From Theristus sp. LFF4_11 (taxonomy: Eukaryota; Nematoda; Chromadorea; Monhysterida; Xyalidae), in NCBI GenBank assembly GCA_030248135.1, contig JASANC010005482.1:1-64000 (forward strand): 64,000 bases of DNA, in the 5' to 3' direction. A model generated the notes under the pieces. It was not told the DNA's origin and ran no database searches. It saw only the letters and a program-made list of their open reading frames with translations. A program made the position numbers and the translations under genes. This document shows, piece by piece, positions 12,801-25,903 of the stretch (position 1 is its first letter; each line of letters opens with the position of its first letter).

Positions 12801-15800
12801 CATATTTGACCTTGGCTTTTCAGCTTCCACTGCCACTATTGCAACTACCAGTCATACATTCGAGCAAAAGTAACACGTCACATCGCACAAATGCACACCG
12901 GCATGCCGGTCAGAGTGGCGCATAAACCAGAGCCAGGCATGCGCGAACAACTGGAGGCGATCAAAGCACAGTGTTTCCCGAAAGCTGAGAATAGTTTGGA
13001 GACTGGGCAAACGGCACAACGCAGCAGCAGTCGTGCCAGCGGTAAAGATCAGTCCGGTGGAATGCAGGTGGACGAAGTTAAATGTCAACTTTGCAATGCG
13101 ACCTGTCTCGCATTGGAAGCGAGCATGGACGAACATTTACAAGTACTGATTGTTTATTTGTTTTTTTTAAACTACCTCTGTCGGTAACCACATAACAATG
13201 AGTTAACTTTGGCTAAATTGCAGAATCACATATCCGAAAAGTACTACCACTGTCCCGTCTGTACATATCAAACAATGTTTTTGATCCGAGCAAAGCAGCA
13301 CGTCCACAGCGCACACCCGACCAGTCAAGAAAGTCGCATTCTCTGTTGTCCGGCTGACGGTAAGCCCATTTTGTCCACTTTTCTGTTTGTGACTTGCAGC
13401 TACATACCAAAAGGTATTCAACGGGTTTTGCCCCAAGTTGAAGATCTGTACCTTGCAGGCTTACCTGGGCTTCACGTGCTGCGTATCCAATGTTTTGGTT
13501 CTGAGATGGTTGAGCGAGTGCGAGCGAACACTGCGCAACAACAGCAAGAGGCTATGCAAGCGCGCCAGAACGCTTCGAACGATGATACTCAAGCCAATAG
13601 CGGTCATCTCGGTGGCGCGCGCAATGAAGACGATCGATTCGCTTGCAACGTCTGCAACACGATCATCCAGAACAGCCAACCGCTGCTGACCGCACATGCT
13701 CGCACGCACATGGTCGATTATAAACCGTGGGTTGTTAATTTAAGCCATGTGACAATTTTTCCAATTCACTGAAAATACGGTGGTTTGAGTCGACACCGTC
13801 TTCTTTTTTATAGCTAGAGTTTTTCTTCGAGCCAAATGAAGACATTTCCATCAAAATAAAGAACCGAAATTCTTTTTAGATACCAGTGCGCCAGCTGTCA
13901 CTTCACAGCCACAACTGAACAAGACGTGAAACAGCACGTGGTGAACAATCACAAAAATGCACAGACACGTGCAATCTACAACCCGGAGAACAAACTGCTG
14001 CAGCAAATGTATGAGCGCTGTTTTCCTGCAGCACGTGCATTCAATGCAAACTCGCAACAAGGTTGGTCTAGAATTAGAATATATTTCCATTTGGTTCTTG
14101 ATTCTTCCAAAAAACCGACATTATTACATGTTCAATATTTTTTCTCAGGTCAGTGGCGCGTTGCTGCTGAAGCATCGCTTTTCACGAGTAACACAATGCT
14201 CAAGAAGCTGACCTGCCAAGTATGCAAAAACACAATTGCTGATAACCCGAAATCGATTGGAATTCGTAAGTATTTGTCCATTCACTATTGATTTTCATTC
14301 GCAACTTAACTGAACAAAAACATTGAATTTTTTATTTCAACATTTCAGATGTGAAAAATCATCTCAACTATAAGCCGTATCGGTGCCCCCATTGCAAATA
14401 CATGTCTTGCGAACAGTCAAAAGCGCGCAGGCACGTTGAGCACGTGCACAATGTTAGCGGTGACACGGTTAGTTGTTGTTTTTAATTCTTGGAAGTTTTA
14501 AAAAATATTTCAATTTTGCTTAGTTCAGAGCACTCGCACGAATGGGTGATGGTGGTATGCTAATTTTGTCTCATTCCAAACGTTGTTGTGTGAAATTGTG
14601 ACTGTTTGCAATAACCGTTTTATCATTGTGCTGCGTTGTGCTTTTTTGTCATTGTTTGATGTTGTGTCGTGTGGTATTTTGTTTTGCTCAAAAACGTTTT
14701 TTTTTCAGGTCGAGATACACGTTGAAGACAACATCAAGGAACGAATTGTCGAAATGAAAGCACGTTGTTTTCCAACATTAGTTGGCGACATGGACACGGC
14801 CGAAGACAGTCAACCGGGGTTTTTCCTGATGCAAAAGGATGACCCAGCAAACGGAGTGGAATCGCCGCAATCTTCAGCACCACCTGCAGCGTCTGGACGA
14901 CGTAAAACTGCCGCTCGTTCACAGCAACAAAACACAAATGGGAAATCAGCATCGATCAGCAACAATTCTAATACATCTAACAACAGCATTTCAAACGCCT
15001 CAAGTCAACAAGAACAGCAACAGCAATTGCTGATACAGATGCAACAGAACATTCAGAACAACATGCTGCTGTGCGAGCTGTGCAGTGAACAAATACCAAT
15101 TGGATCGCTCAGTGCTCATGTTGAGTCACATCTCGGCAAACCGTACAAATGCGAGTATTGTACCAGTCGGTTAGTACCAATATGCGATTATTTTTTTTGG
15201 TTCGTCAATTTTGTTTTCTAACCTTACAAATTTTGCGTTCTATTCTAGTTTCTGGAATGAAGCAACTGTACGAGGACATATTGCTGCAGCTCATCCCGGA
15301 TACTTGGTGATGTTCGCACATGGAGAAACAGACGCACAGTTTGTGATGCTTCGCGGACGCTGTTTTCCAGAGGTTTGTAGGGTTGGTTTATAGGAGGGTT
15401 CGAGTTGAGGCAAACGTTTGTGCCTGACAATTGATTGATTTCCTTTTCAGGCGGCTGCGCAACTTCCTTCGTTTACAAACACGGACACAGTTGCTAACAA
15501 CAACACCGTTAACAACAACAGTCTTGCGTTCTTGAATAAACTGCTCGCACAACAATCAGTTGAGCTGGCCGCTAGATCTACCGATGCGCTGCTGAACGAC
15601 TGTGACTCGTCGTCGGACGATCTAACACTGTCTAGTTTCTGTCATGACACGTCCACACCGAACCAAACACCACAAAAGCAGCAGGCGCCAACGCGCGCTT
15701 CAAGTGGCACACCAACAAAGCAGCTGACAACGAGACAAGCAGCCGCTGCTGCAGCGCAACGCGAACGAGCCGAACAGAATTCAGGCTCCGGCGGTGGGAT

Positions 15801-18800
15801 AGCAGACGGACGGCTGACGTGTCGTGTCTGCGATCAACCCGTCTCTGTGAATCCGAATTCGTTGGACGTACATGCCAAGACACATCTGAACTTCAAACAG
15901 CACCAATGTGGATATTGCAGCTATCGAAGCTGTATGTCTGCAAAGGTTTGTTCTGTATGAGGGATCAAACAGGGATATTTATTGATTTATTAAATGTGAT
16001 CCTTTTCAAATAAAGCATGTGATTACGATGCAAACTTTAGGTGAAGCGTCATTTGGAAAACGTTCATCGTGGCCTTGACGGTAAGCAGACTTCACTGAGC
16101 AGTCTTCCACCAAATGTTCGTCAGATCGTCAATGAAATGCGTGTGTTGTGCTTTCCGCAGGTACGGATTACAATTGTAGTTAACTTGGAATTTAATTTCT
16201 TTCAACTTCAACAGAATACTAAACTAAATTTTAGTTGGAATCGTCGGCAACTGATGGTGGGGGCTCGGCGAGCAACGCTCGCATGGCACCTGCTGACCTG
16301 GAAATTGCCATTAATCAAGTGCGTCAGCGTCTCGTCAACGCTCTACAGGTTCGTTCATGCGTTTTCCGCTTTATTTCAAATTGTTTTTTCGAACATACAC
16401 TGATAAACATTTGTTTGCATTATCAATAACATATATTCAGACTGCCGGAAATGACAGCTCTCTCGATCAAGACCAACGGGCCGCCGCTCTGAATGCTGCA
16501 ACGTCAATTGACAATTCTCCCATGGATCTGGTTCGACCAGTCAGCAGCACTGGTACACCGTTGTTGTTTGAGTAAGTTATTTATTTAATAATATGGGTTT
16601 GGAATTTTGAACCCTAACTGAAACCCAACCGTGAATTGGAAACCAATTTACCATCATCCTTCAGGCGCACCAATTCGAGCACCGACCAACTGCCGACACA
16701 GGTCACTGCTAATCTCATGACTGCAGCACTACTGTCTCAACAACAGCAACATCAGCAGCAACAAAAGTCGACCAGCAAAATCTCAAGTATTGTCAACGGA
16801 ATTGCTTCCGCCGGCGCCAGTGGAAGCAACGAAACAACTGGTGACGTTGACATGTTGGACGCAGACTCTGAGGAAGCAATGATACGTGACGAGGACTGGG
16901 CGCTCGAGTCGACGGCCACGGTGAACGCTGCTCTCGGCAGACTGCAGTGTCAAGTAAGCAGAAACAGTTTGTTTTTAAAAATGTCGATGAGTGCACTGGC
17001 CAAATTGGGCTGATGCATTAGTAAGTTTATGCTTGATTGATTACATTTTTTGGTGTGTTACCATTTGTTTGACTGAAGATCATGTTACAGGTGTGCCAAG
17101 CGTTCGTCGCCGACAGTCCTTCGTCACTCGGCCTGCACGTTCGCAACCATCTCGACTACAAGCCGTTCAGCTGTAATCTGTGTGACTATAAAAGCTGTAT
17201 ACAGGCGAAAGTCAAACGCCATTTACGACAAGTGCACAAATGCTTGACGGACACCGAATTGACATATGCGCCAGAGCCGGATATCAGGGCAAAAGTAGGT
17301 CTTTGCGCTTAAGTTTATTTTGATTGACAAAGACTCCGTGGTGAAAAAAATTATCAAACTATCCTTTATAGGTGAGCGAAATGAAACTTCGATGTTTCCC
17401 GCGTATTGTTGATGCGGCCGAATCAGCAATGAATCGAAACGGAGGACTGAACGACGGCAATTTTGCTGATGACGAAAGTTCGAACTCCGCGTTGGATCAA
17501 AAGTCTAAGTCAACGTTTGCCTCGATTTTTTCGTCAAAAAGCGGCAAATCATCACTGGATTCGTTGTTGAATGCAAAATTAGCCGCTGGCCTACTGAACT
17601 CATCTGCCAAAGAGCAGAGCAAACTGAATGGCGACATGAATGAGAACGAAGAGAAGAACGTTATCTGTCAACAGTGTGCGGCGATGGTTGGCACCGATCT
17701 AGACACACGCAAACAGCACGCCGTCACACACTGCACTACATGGCATTGCAGTGACTGCGACTACGCAAGCATCAGTGAACAGGATGTTAGTTCGACTGTA
17801 ATCGAAGAATTCGTAAATTGAACAATCTGAATTAAATTGTTTCAATATGGAGTTTGGTACCTTTTGGTTTCCGGAACCGGCGCGCGACCAAAAAAATTTG
17901 TTTGACCCGTTTAGGTGAAATGGCACGCCGATGGCGAGCACCAAAGTCAGGCACAGCCGATTCGACTGGGTGAACCGACGTTAGATGCACTCAGCAGCGG
18001 ACAAGTGGAAGAACTGTTGCAACAATGTTTTGCAACGGAAAACGATCAACAGTTGAACACAAGCAACACTAAAATGCAGATAGAGATTGATGAAGAGAAC
18101 GACGATGATGGTCAGCAGCAAGTTGATGAGGAGGACGACAGCAATGAAGATATAGACATGGACAGTGATGGTGGCGACTGTGGCAAGTCGAACGCCCACA
18201 CTGCTGGAACAGAATTAAAAAACTCCGATGGACCTCGGTTAGCATTTTGAGCTTGATTGTTTATTTCAAACGCAAGCTTTCTAAAAAACGGATTCAGCAG
18301 TTTGAAAATAATAAACGCCTGATATCCATTATTAATTTCAGCTACACATGCCAACTTTGCGGCCAAGCCGTGTCCATGTACGCTTCGTCTCTGTATGTGC
18401 ACGTCAAGAACCACCTGAACTACAAACCATACTGTTGTCCATATTGTGAATATCGGTCGCCGGTCAAGTCAAAAGTTCGGAGACACATTCAGAGCACGCA
18501 CCGAAACAAGCCGCTCACGATCAATTTTTTTCCGAAAACCGGAATAGAATATGAGGTTGGTGGGGTCTTCTCTACCTCTAAGTTGCACCTGAAGCCAAAG
18601 CTTGACTCGGGTTAAGCCAAAGTAATTTCTTTTGGTAAAGCTAAGCTTTGTTTCGGATTTCAGATAACGAAACTGAAAAAGGAGTGTTTTCCTGACGTAA
18701 CATCATTCGCAAATGTGACCAATGACAAAGTGCCTTGTGCTGTCTGCAAAACCGAAGTGTCTGCAACGCCGCTTTCAAAACAAGTGCACGCTAAGAATCA

Positions 18801-19791
18801 TCTCGATACCAAACCGTAAGTTTTGCTGAGGGGATAAATTGTATAAATTGCACAAACTTGTTTGTTTGTTTTTCAATGTATCCCTTTTTCTGAATGAACC
18901 GAAATGCCGGAGACAGTGAACTTCAGATTCCACTGTGGTTACTGCATCTATCGTTCATGTCTGCGTGGTGAAACACGGCGTCACATCAACCGCCAGCATC
19001 CGGGTCGCGCCGTGCGCATTCTGTACCGAGACGAAGAAAACTGCGAAAAATCACAGATTGATGAAATGATCATGAAGTGCTTCGGTAAAACGTCACCGAT
19101 CAATGGCACCACAACAACAGTACAAACGTGCGTGCAGATCTTTGTTTCATTTTTTTAGTTTTTGTTTTGAGTATTCAATTTTCGGTCGACCTGATGATTT
19201 ATTGAAAGGGAGGAAAAGAATTTGTGAGATTATGATTCAAAAAATGAGTGAATAGTAGCCCATCTTTCTTAAACTCAGCTCAGACTGGTGCTAAGTGCTA
19301 AGAAGCTAAGTGCGCTTCGGGAAATACCGGTAGTTAGTTTTAAACGACTGTGCATGGCAAGTGCCATCCCTCAAGGGGTCATCAGCGATACGCCGTTTGA
19401 AACCAAAATTTCAAACAAGATCTTTCTAAAAAATAAAGCACAGCTACCTTAAAATTTAAAGGGAAGGGAAAACAAGAAAAGGGAACTAAGAGAAAATTAG
19501 AAAAACTGACCTCTGCTTGATCATCGGCAGATTTGCGCTTGCGAGTATTGTTAAAAAATATGTTTCTTCAGCACTGAGCCATCTGTTCCCGACACTCAAG
19601 TTAGTTCGTCCGCACCTGGGAAGAACAACAACAATAACAACGAAAAACCGCTGCCAACTACGATCAAACTCGGCCAGGCATTTCGCGAATGGTACTGCTA
19701 CTACTGCAGCTATTCGAGCACCAGTAAATATCATGTCAAAGAACATTGTCTCACTGACCATCCAGGCAAAGTCGCCAGGGTGGCCGAGTAA
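9899..19791 (+). CDS. Giant modular C2H2 zinc-finger protein (24 exons, ~2288 aa)
   Basis: Exons: 9899-10281, 10518-10834, 11059-11429, 11512-12704, 12824-13142, 13224-13359, 13459-13726, 13880-14061, 14149-14265, 14349-14467, 14709-15169, 15249-15372, 15451-15945, 16041-16160, 16235-16348, 16441-16571, 16665-16953, 17091-17294, 17372-17785, 17915-18237, 18342-18555, 18664-18815, 18927-19127, 19572-19791; phases agree throughout. The protein has about 14 modules plus one final half. Each module is finger A (C-x2-C-x12/14-H-x3-H), a short linker such as HLNYKP, finger B (C-x2-C with YCxYxS and RH...H), often HPG, then usually a helix ending in CFP, CFG or CFA. Modules 4-14 (residues about 520-2200) are clear and 1-3 degenerate; the lone finger at about 2255 ends the protein. 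Gln/Asn/Ser/Ala-rich spacers separate modules. DNA or chromatin binding is likely from the fingers; the family is unrecognised. Upstream frame stays open to 9800, and exon 7's start is the least sure join. Confidence 0.5.
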
Positions 19792-21430
19792 CTATGTTCT
19801 ACGATAAAATTAGCTTTTTGAGTGTGATTATTTTTTGCATAGATCTGTATCCAATCTTGAAATTTAGGTTGATGTGATTGTCACACTAATATTATGCACC
19901 TAATACAGTTTTTTCGCACGATTTCATTCTGTCTGATAACAATGTATTTGCGTTTTTATATGATAACACTTTTGCGTCGCTCATTTTAAAGTTCATATCT
20001 TTGGCGTCAATCCTACTCAGCCGAGCCTTCCATTATAATTTGTGTCTTCTCAATATGATTTTGTTTGTTTCTTCAAATTATGTACAGTTGTTTATTTTGT
20101 TCTGATTTTTTTTAAATTTGAGTTACCGTACTGTGGCTCTATTCACTTTGGTTGTAGAAAATGTCTTTGCGTTGTTATTTTCATTGCTGTCTTATGTAAC
20201 ACTTGTTCTATCGAAGCAGTTGCGTATGCGTATACTGTTGAATATCTTTGTTTGGTTCACTTATAATTTTTGCAGAACGTTCCTTTTCACTGTTTGTGAT
20301 AATAATAAAATTCAGTGTCAATTTCGATTGCAGTATTCCACTACGATTAGTGTTGTGACTTACAGAGTGACCAAGAATTCTTGTGCTTATTTTGGTAGAT
20401 TTTTTATAAAACTTGTTAAAGCAAGGTGCCAAGCGCATATTTTTATAAACTATTCGACTTTATTTTTTTCTGAGTTTGGTTCGGTTAGGGGCATTTGAAA
20501 TTTTTTGTATTTTTTCAAATTAAAAACAGTTTGGTCTTCCCCAACAGTAAGAACTGTTCTTCCGTTCTCATTTGTTCAATAGTCTTGACGATTTTTGTGA
20601 AAATAATTGATCGTGCGTTTCAATTGTTTGATTGCTTTCAAATATTCACGCTTTGCGTAATATTTTTATTTATTTGCAGTTTGTACCATCATTTGTCATC
20701 GTTGCTTTTAACTGTTTTCTTTGATCTGCAGAAATGAAAAGACCCTCAGCCCACAAAAAAATCTGAAATAGAGAAAAAACCTGAAAAAAAACATAGCTGC
20801 CAATGGTATGTAGATAAGCACGTAACTCGGGTTAAAAATGCATTTTGGATTTTTTTTCAATTATTTGATTGCCGTTACACGGGAAAAAATAATGGAACGT
20901 AGTTATACCTTGATTCAAACGCACTAGACAAGAATGTTTGATGAAAACCAGTTGATAACGAAACTGATGAAAAACACGCAACTGATGCTGTCAGTGTGCT
21001 GACGTTACTGCGAGCTGCACAAGCAAGGCAGTGCCATGCCATCGTCGCACAGATGACTATTAACGTAGCAATTGTTGATGTTTTTCATTATTTTGTTTTC
21101 TAACGGACGCGTACAATCATGTCGTCGCGTCATCATATTCTCTGAACTGTTTTTTTGACGAACTAACCGACATTGCCACGACGTTTTTGCCACGACATTT
21201 TGTGAAAAAAACAGGCCTAATCAAAGACTTGTAGTGCTTTTTGTGGTAAAGCTAGAAAATTAACAACAGCACATCCGGGCCAGCCACATGGAATGCAGCT
21301 AACTATCGTATACTTTGCAAAACTACCTATGGTGGAGCGCACTCCGGTACTCGAGACAGTTTGCAGTTGAAAAATAAACGGTGAAAATTGGCTCTCAAAA
21401 TGCGTAAAAAGCGCCAATATTCAGATACAG
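19792..21430. other. AT-rich 3' flank of zinc-finger gene, no gene seen
   Basis: T-rich sequence beginning right after the zinc-finger stop codon, probably a long 3' untranslated region followed by spacer. Open frames such as 20042-20266 and 20118-20498 are Phe/Leu/Val-rich products of T-richness and carry no motif. Nothing else is recognisable. Confidence 0.5.
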
Positions 21431-24420
21431 TGCACAAGACGCACATGCAAATGTGTTATATGAATTGTACCCCGTGTGTGTGCCGACATTGATATGTATT
21501 TGATCTGGCAACATCAATTGTCGAGCTATATATATTCAAAAGTTTAGTCACTCTAATCGATAGTTGCACTTGAGTGTGAGCGGCACGGACGTCACAGACA
21601 GCTGCTTGTACGCAATATGTGGAAAAACACAAAAGTGTGTATGCACTTAGGCACAAGCGTGTGCACCAGGACGTAGCGAGCAGAACAGCTGCAGCAGCAG
21701 TAGCTCTTGTGCCCGTTTTGCCTGTAATGTGGTGCCGTATGCGCCATGGATGAGTGTGCGCGCGCCAGCAGCGCATGCAACCGAACCGGCCATGCCGTCG
21801 CAGTTTTCGTTCGTTCTCGTTCGGTTTCAGCTTAGCCAACATGCGCACACTTTTGTGTGCGGCGTGCACAAGAGCGTTTTGTAGCGCTGGTATGTTTTTG
21901 TATGCGTCGCGGCGTGCACGCGCGCGTGTGTGTGTATTTTGTATGTTCAACGGAGTACATTGTGCATGTTTCTATCCAGCGACGTATCTTTCGTTTCGTA
22001 TACCGCCGCAGTCTATACAGCTTCGGCATTTGCGTTCCTTTGTATGCAAGGATAGACACACAAGACCGCAGCTTTTCGACCGCATCCCGTCGCTCCAACG
22101 GTTTGCGTGGTGTGTGTGTGTGTGCCTGCGTCCTGGCGCTGTTTGTGTGCGCATAAACGAGATACACACATACATTGTATGTAGACTCTTGAGCTTGACA
22201 CAGCACACAGCCAGCGTCTTGTCTTCTGGCCGCATTCGGCGCGCAGCAAGTTCGCATATTTGCAGTTCATGTTTTTCCAAGGTTGCTGCCGCTTTTGCGC
22301 CTGTCAAGTCATGTGTGTGTGTGTGTGTGTGTTTACTTGAACGTTACACGGCACACATTTCGCTGGCCAACGTCGTTTGCAATGTCTTTTTGCGCGTTCG
22401 CATGCATTTTTTTCTTTTGAATCGGTCACGGTAGTCCTTTCGATGCAACAGCACAAACATCGTGTGACGTGTGCTGCGCGCGCAAATTTTTGTTGCATGT
22501 GTGGAAAACACTTCAGCATTATGGCGTCTAGTGAATGTCAGAGTCAATTGCCACTGATGTGTTCGCTCGCAATTGAATTTCTCTGAGAATTTTTGTTGTT
22601 CTACTTTGGCTCTGTGATTTGCATCTGATTCACTGAAGTTTGTGTTTCAATTAAAAATCCACAGTCTGGGCTTACATCCGCGTGGTGGATTTTTTCAGCA
22701 CAATTACGGTTTCAGCGTCACATAATTCACATGGCGCGATTTGCGGAAGCTCGCAACAGTCGACTGTCTTTCTGCGGGGGTGTTGCGCGACGGCTAAAAC
22801 AAACTGGTGGCATTAGCAGCTGCACTGTACACGTATGCATGCATAAAGCATGACGTTGAGAGAAAATGATGTAATCATTGAACCCGTGCTTCATGCTGGG
22901 TGGCTCCATTATTGCTGCAGCACTGCTGTTGCGTTGGTGTTTTTTTTGAAACCGGCAAACTCTGACTTTTCAGAAAGTAGTGCATTGCTCATTAAATTAG
23001 CCATTCCTTTTTTTTGGCGTTTGCATAAGTTTCGTGCCATCAGTCGTTCTGCTTTCAAAGTTGCTTGCGCAGTCATCTCAGCAAAGCGAAACCATTGCCA
23101 GCCTGGAAAACCTCAAAACGGACAAACATGCAAGCTGGCTTAGACATCCAAGTCAGATTCAAATCTGATTTTGAAGTTTCTTCATCTCCTAGCTCACTCT
23201 GTAGTTTCCACTGGATAAACTTGTTTCTCATGTCGTTTATGTCTCCTTTTATGACGATTGATTTTCTGGTGGTTTGCATTCTTCTTGACGCCCAATGAAA
23301 GTCACAGAAAGCGTGTTACGTAAAATCCATATTTTTTTCAAATCGACATTTTTGTGTTCTTTTTCGCTTGTGAAACGTTGACATAAGCCGTTCATCTGTG
23401 ATGAGTGACTGGGTGGAATTCATAAAATTTATCACATCAAGCGATCATGTCTGTGCGCTCATCAAACTGCAACTGCAATGTCCATGTGTGTTGGCGCATA
23501 CAATATGGCAATGTGTATGTGATAAGCGCTAAGCCAAATGGCGCGAGAACTTGTGATACTCAGTTTAGGAACAGCACTGCCATGCGTTTACTACCAGCCT
23601 GCACACATTTTGTCATGATATTTTTGGAGCGCTGTTTGATTGCATTATTTGTCATCGACGGCGAAAACCGTAAATGCTCTCACTTTTTGATCATCGAGTA
23701 CATTTGTACATGCACGCAACTTGTGTTGCGCTTCATGGTGCCCAAAACGACACGCAAAATTAAGAGGCAGATTTTTGTGTCGTCATCAGCGTTGTTTCAC
23801 CCGCGTGTATGCTCACAACAACACATGATGTCGTGGAGGCATGTGAATTCGACTGTGTGCTGTGCCATTATACCATGCAGCTTGATAAACTTTGTTCCGT
23901 GTGCGCCCGGGGAGAATGGGCATGTGTCGTTTGAAATAATACAAAAATGCGCGTATATGGCAACGTCAGACGGACATACGTACGTATATTTGAGCATGTA
24001 AATGCCCGGATCATGAATATTATACCCTGTGTGTCCTGCCTGGACAGCATGGACAACAAAAATTGCTTCGCGCAAAATTGAGCAAGCCGCTGACGCCGCG
24101 GCACCTCGCCGATTCTGTGAATGCTTGTGTGTGTGCGTGGCCGGCCAAGTTGAGTGACGTGTGGATGGCCTTTTTATCCGGCCTTTTTAAAACTGATCTT
24201 GGTGTTTTTTGCAATGCGTAGTTACTTACAATGGTAATGCCTGTGCATGTACACATCGTCGTAAAACAGGCCGCTGTGAAAGAACCCATAGCTCTTTTGC
24301 TGTTGAGCAGAGCATCACGCTGTAAGCTGAATGCACAATGCTACACATGTACTGCTGCTGCTTTAGTTGGCTTTTTTGCGCGAGTGCAGGCCATACGCGT
24401 GCTCATACTTGCTTAACTGC
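21430..24420. other. Second TG/CA-biased stretch, no gene supported
   Basis: Same word content as 4250-9790 (TGTGTG, CACACA, GCGCGC), including a pure (TG)n tract at about 22312-22331. Open frames up to 226 codons exist in several frames at once but show no motif, no splice logic and no agreement between frames. The stretch about 22600-23450 is less biased. No RNA gene was seen. Confidence 0.5.
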
Positions 24421-25189
24421 ATTGAACATTCGTATGATAAAAACTGATATAAAAATGATAATCAATTGCATGTGCTTTTAAACGGGGGTTGAACATTGAA
24501 AAATGTTGCGGTAATTTTTACAACCATGACCGTGATGGATCGGTGACCGTGAAGCAGTTGCACCGCACCGTTCACCGCCACTGTCGCACGACATCGCACG
24601 ACATGCATCCATCCCATCATACAGTGTCAGCCATGATTTAATGCTCAACGTAGATAGCGATCGAACTCCATACAGCTCCACAGCTGCCCTGTTTATTTTT
24701 ATTTTTCCTGAACCACGTGCTATTTTTTATTTGTTTCTTGCGAGAGTCGTAGAGCTCGAAGGCTGACGCAATCTTTTCATTTTCACACGTGTGCTCGAGC
24801 TCGACGGAGCTCGATGGCACTGAAACTGCGCACCAGTTATGGCTGGCACTGTATGTGATCATTTGTGATGGGAGGAGTGCATTTGATTTTTTTCCAAGAA
24901 CCTATTCTGCGATAAACCTTTTGTCTTCACCGTTTCGTCACCCGTAAAAAATTGAATCCCGCACGTCTTGTGTGACTAGACCTGACCACACAGGAGTTTG
25001 CTGCGTTGCCAACTTGTCACACTCAGGGTGTTCTTCTGATTCGCATCTTTTTTGGTTAACTCCGGTTTTTTATTCAGACTTTGCATTGTATGTACAATGT
25101 ATAGATACAACACCACAATGTATACTGAAACAATCTAGTGTTGAATAATACTACTAGATCGTATCAAGCAACACTGCTTGCTGCTTTTG
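24420..25189. other. Spacer, no gene seen
   Basis: Mixed AT-rich sequence between the TG/CA-biased stretch and a mariner-like MITE. Contains a short inverted motif CGAGCTCGA-like around 24790-24815. No coding sequence or RNA gene is supported. Confidence 0.5.
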
Positions 25190-25903
25190 TACAGGGTGAG
25201 CCAAAAAAGGTTCCAACTTCAAAATACTTTCACTGGCTTGTTCTGAGATGTTTCGAGCTAAAAACTGAAACACTACTAGAACACTTTGGGAAAGTTTTTC
25301 TGACCAATTTTTTTTTCAGGGTATATTGTCTCTATCACTCACTGTAGCAGAATATCTGGAAAACATGAAAATCGGCAAATGTGATATGCAGCGGTTGTTT
25401 TAGCTGTAGCAAATACCGATGATGAACGTTGATAACAACCCGAGTGTTCACAACACAAAAATATGAAAAAAGCAATTCGCACATCTTGAAAAGACCGAAC
25501 GCCGAACCCTGGTTGAGTAGTCTTTGATAACTCTGATGTTTCACTTTGAGTGTGCGTGAGCAGTTCAGCTCAGAACAGATGCGAATTTATCGTTTCAAAT
25601 GCAAACGGTTTTTTTTCTTTTTTCAATTCCCACAATTTGCTAATCTGATTTTTTACCATATAGCAGACTGATTGTTTTCTGTGGTGAGAAATGCAGATTA
25701 TCAATGAACATTGTTTTTGGTTCAAAAATTGCTATTTTTTTAAATTACCCTGTTAAAATGAACTGAAAATGTAAACCAACAAAAATTTAAACCAGAAAAA
25801 AACCCCGAAATGTTCTAACATTGTTCCAATTTTTAAGTCATAAGGTCTCAGTACAAGCCAAGAGCATTTTGAAGTTGGAATCTTTTTTTTGGCTCACCCT
25901 GTA
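25190..25903. mobile_element. Mariner-like MITE (~710 bp) with TA target site
   Basis: Left end 25192: CAGGGTGAGCCAAAAAAGG followed by TTCCAACTTCAAAAT. The right end at 25901 carries the same block inverted (ATTTTGAAGTTGGAA ... GGCTCACCCTG). TA dinucleotides flank both ends (25190-25191 and 25902-25903). The ends resemble those of mariner-type elements (CAGGGTG...CAAAA), and the TA duplication fits that superfamily. The interior has no transposase-like frame, so it is a non-autonomous copy. A solitary CACCCTGTA end at about 1918-1926 may belong to a relative. Confidence 0.5.

Noticed and set aside
13401..13458. Alternative exon starting after CTTGCAG at about 13400 in the zinc-finger gene
   Set aside because: Would shift the frame and lose the CFG tail that every neighbouring module shows; the acceptor at 13458 restores LRIQCFG in frame.
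21754..22434. Open frame of 226 codons, plus strand
   Set aside because: Artefact of the second TG/CA-biased stretch; opposite-strand frames are nearly as long and no motif appears.
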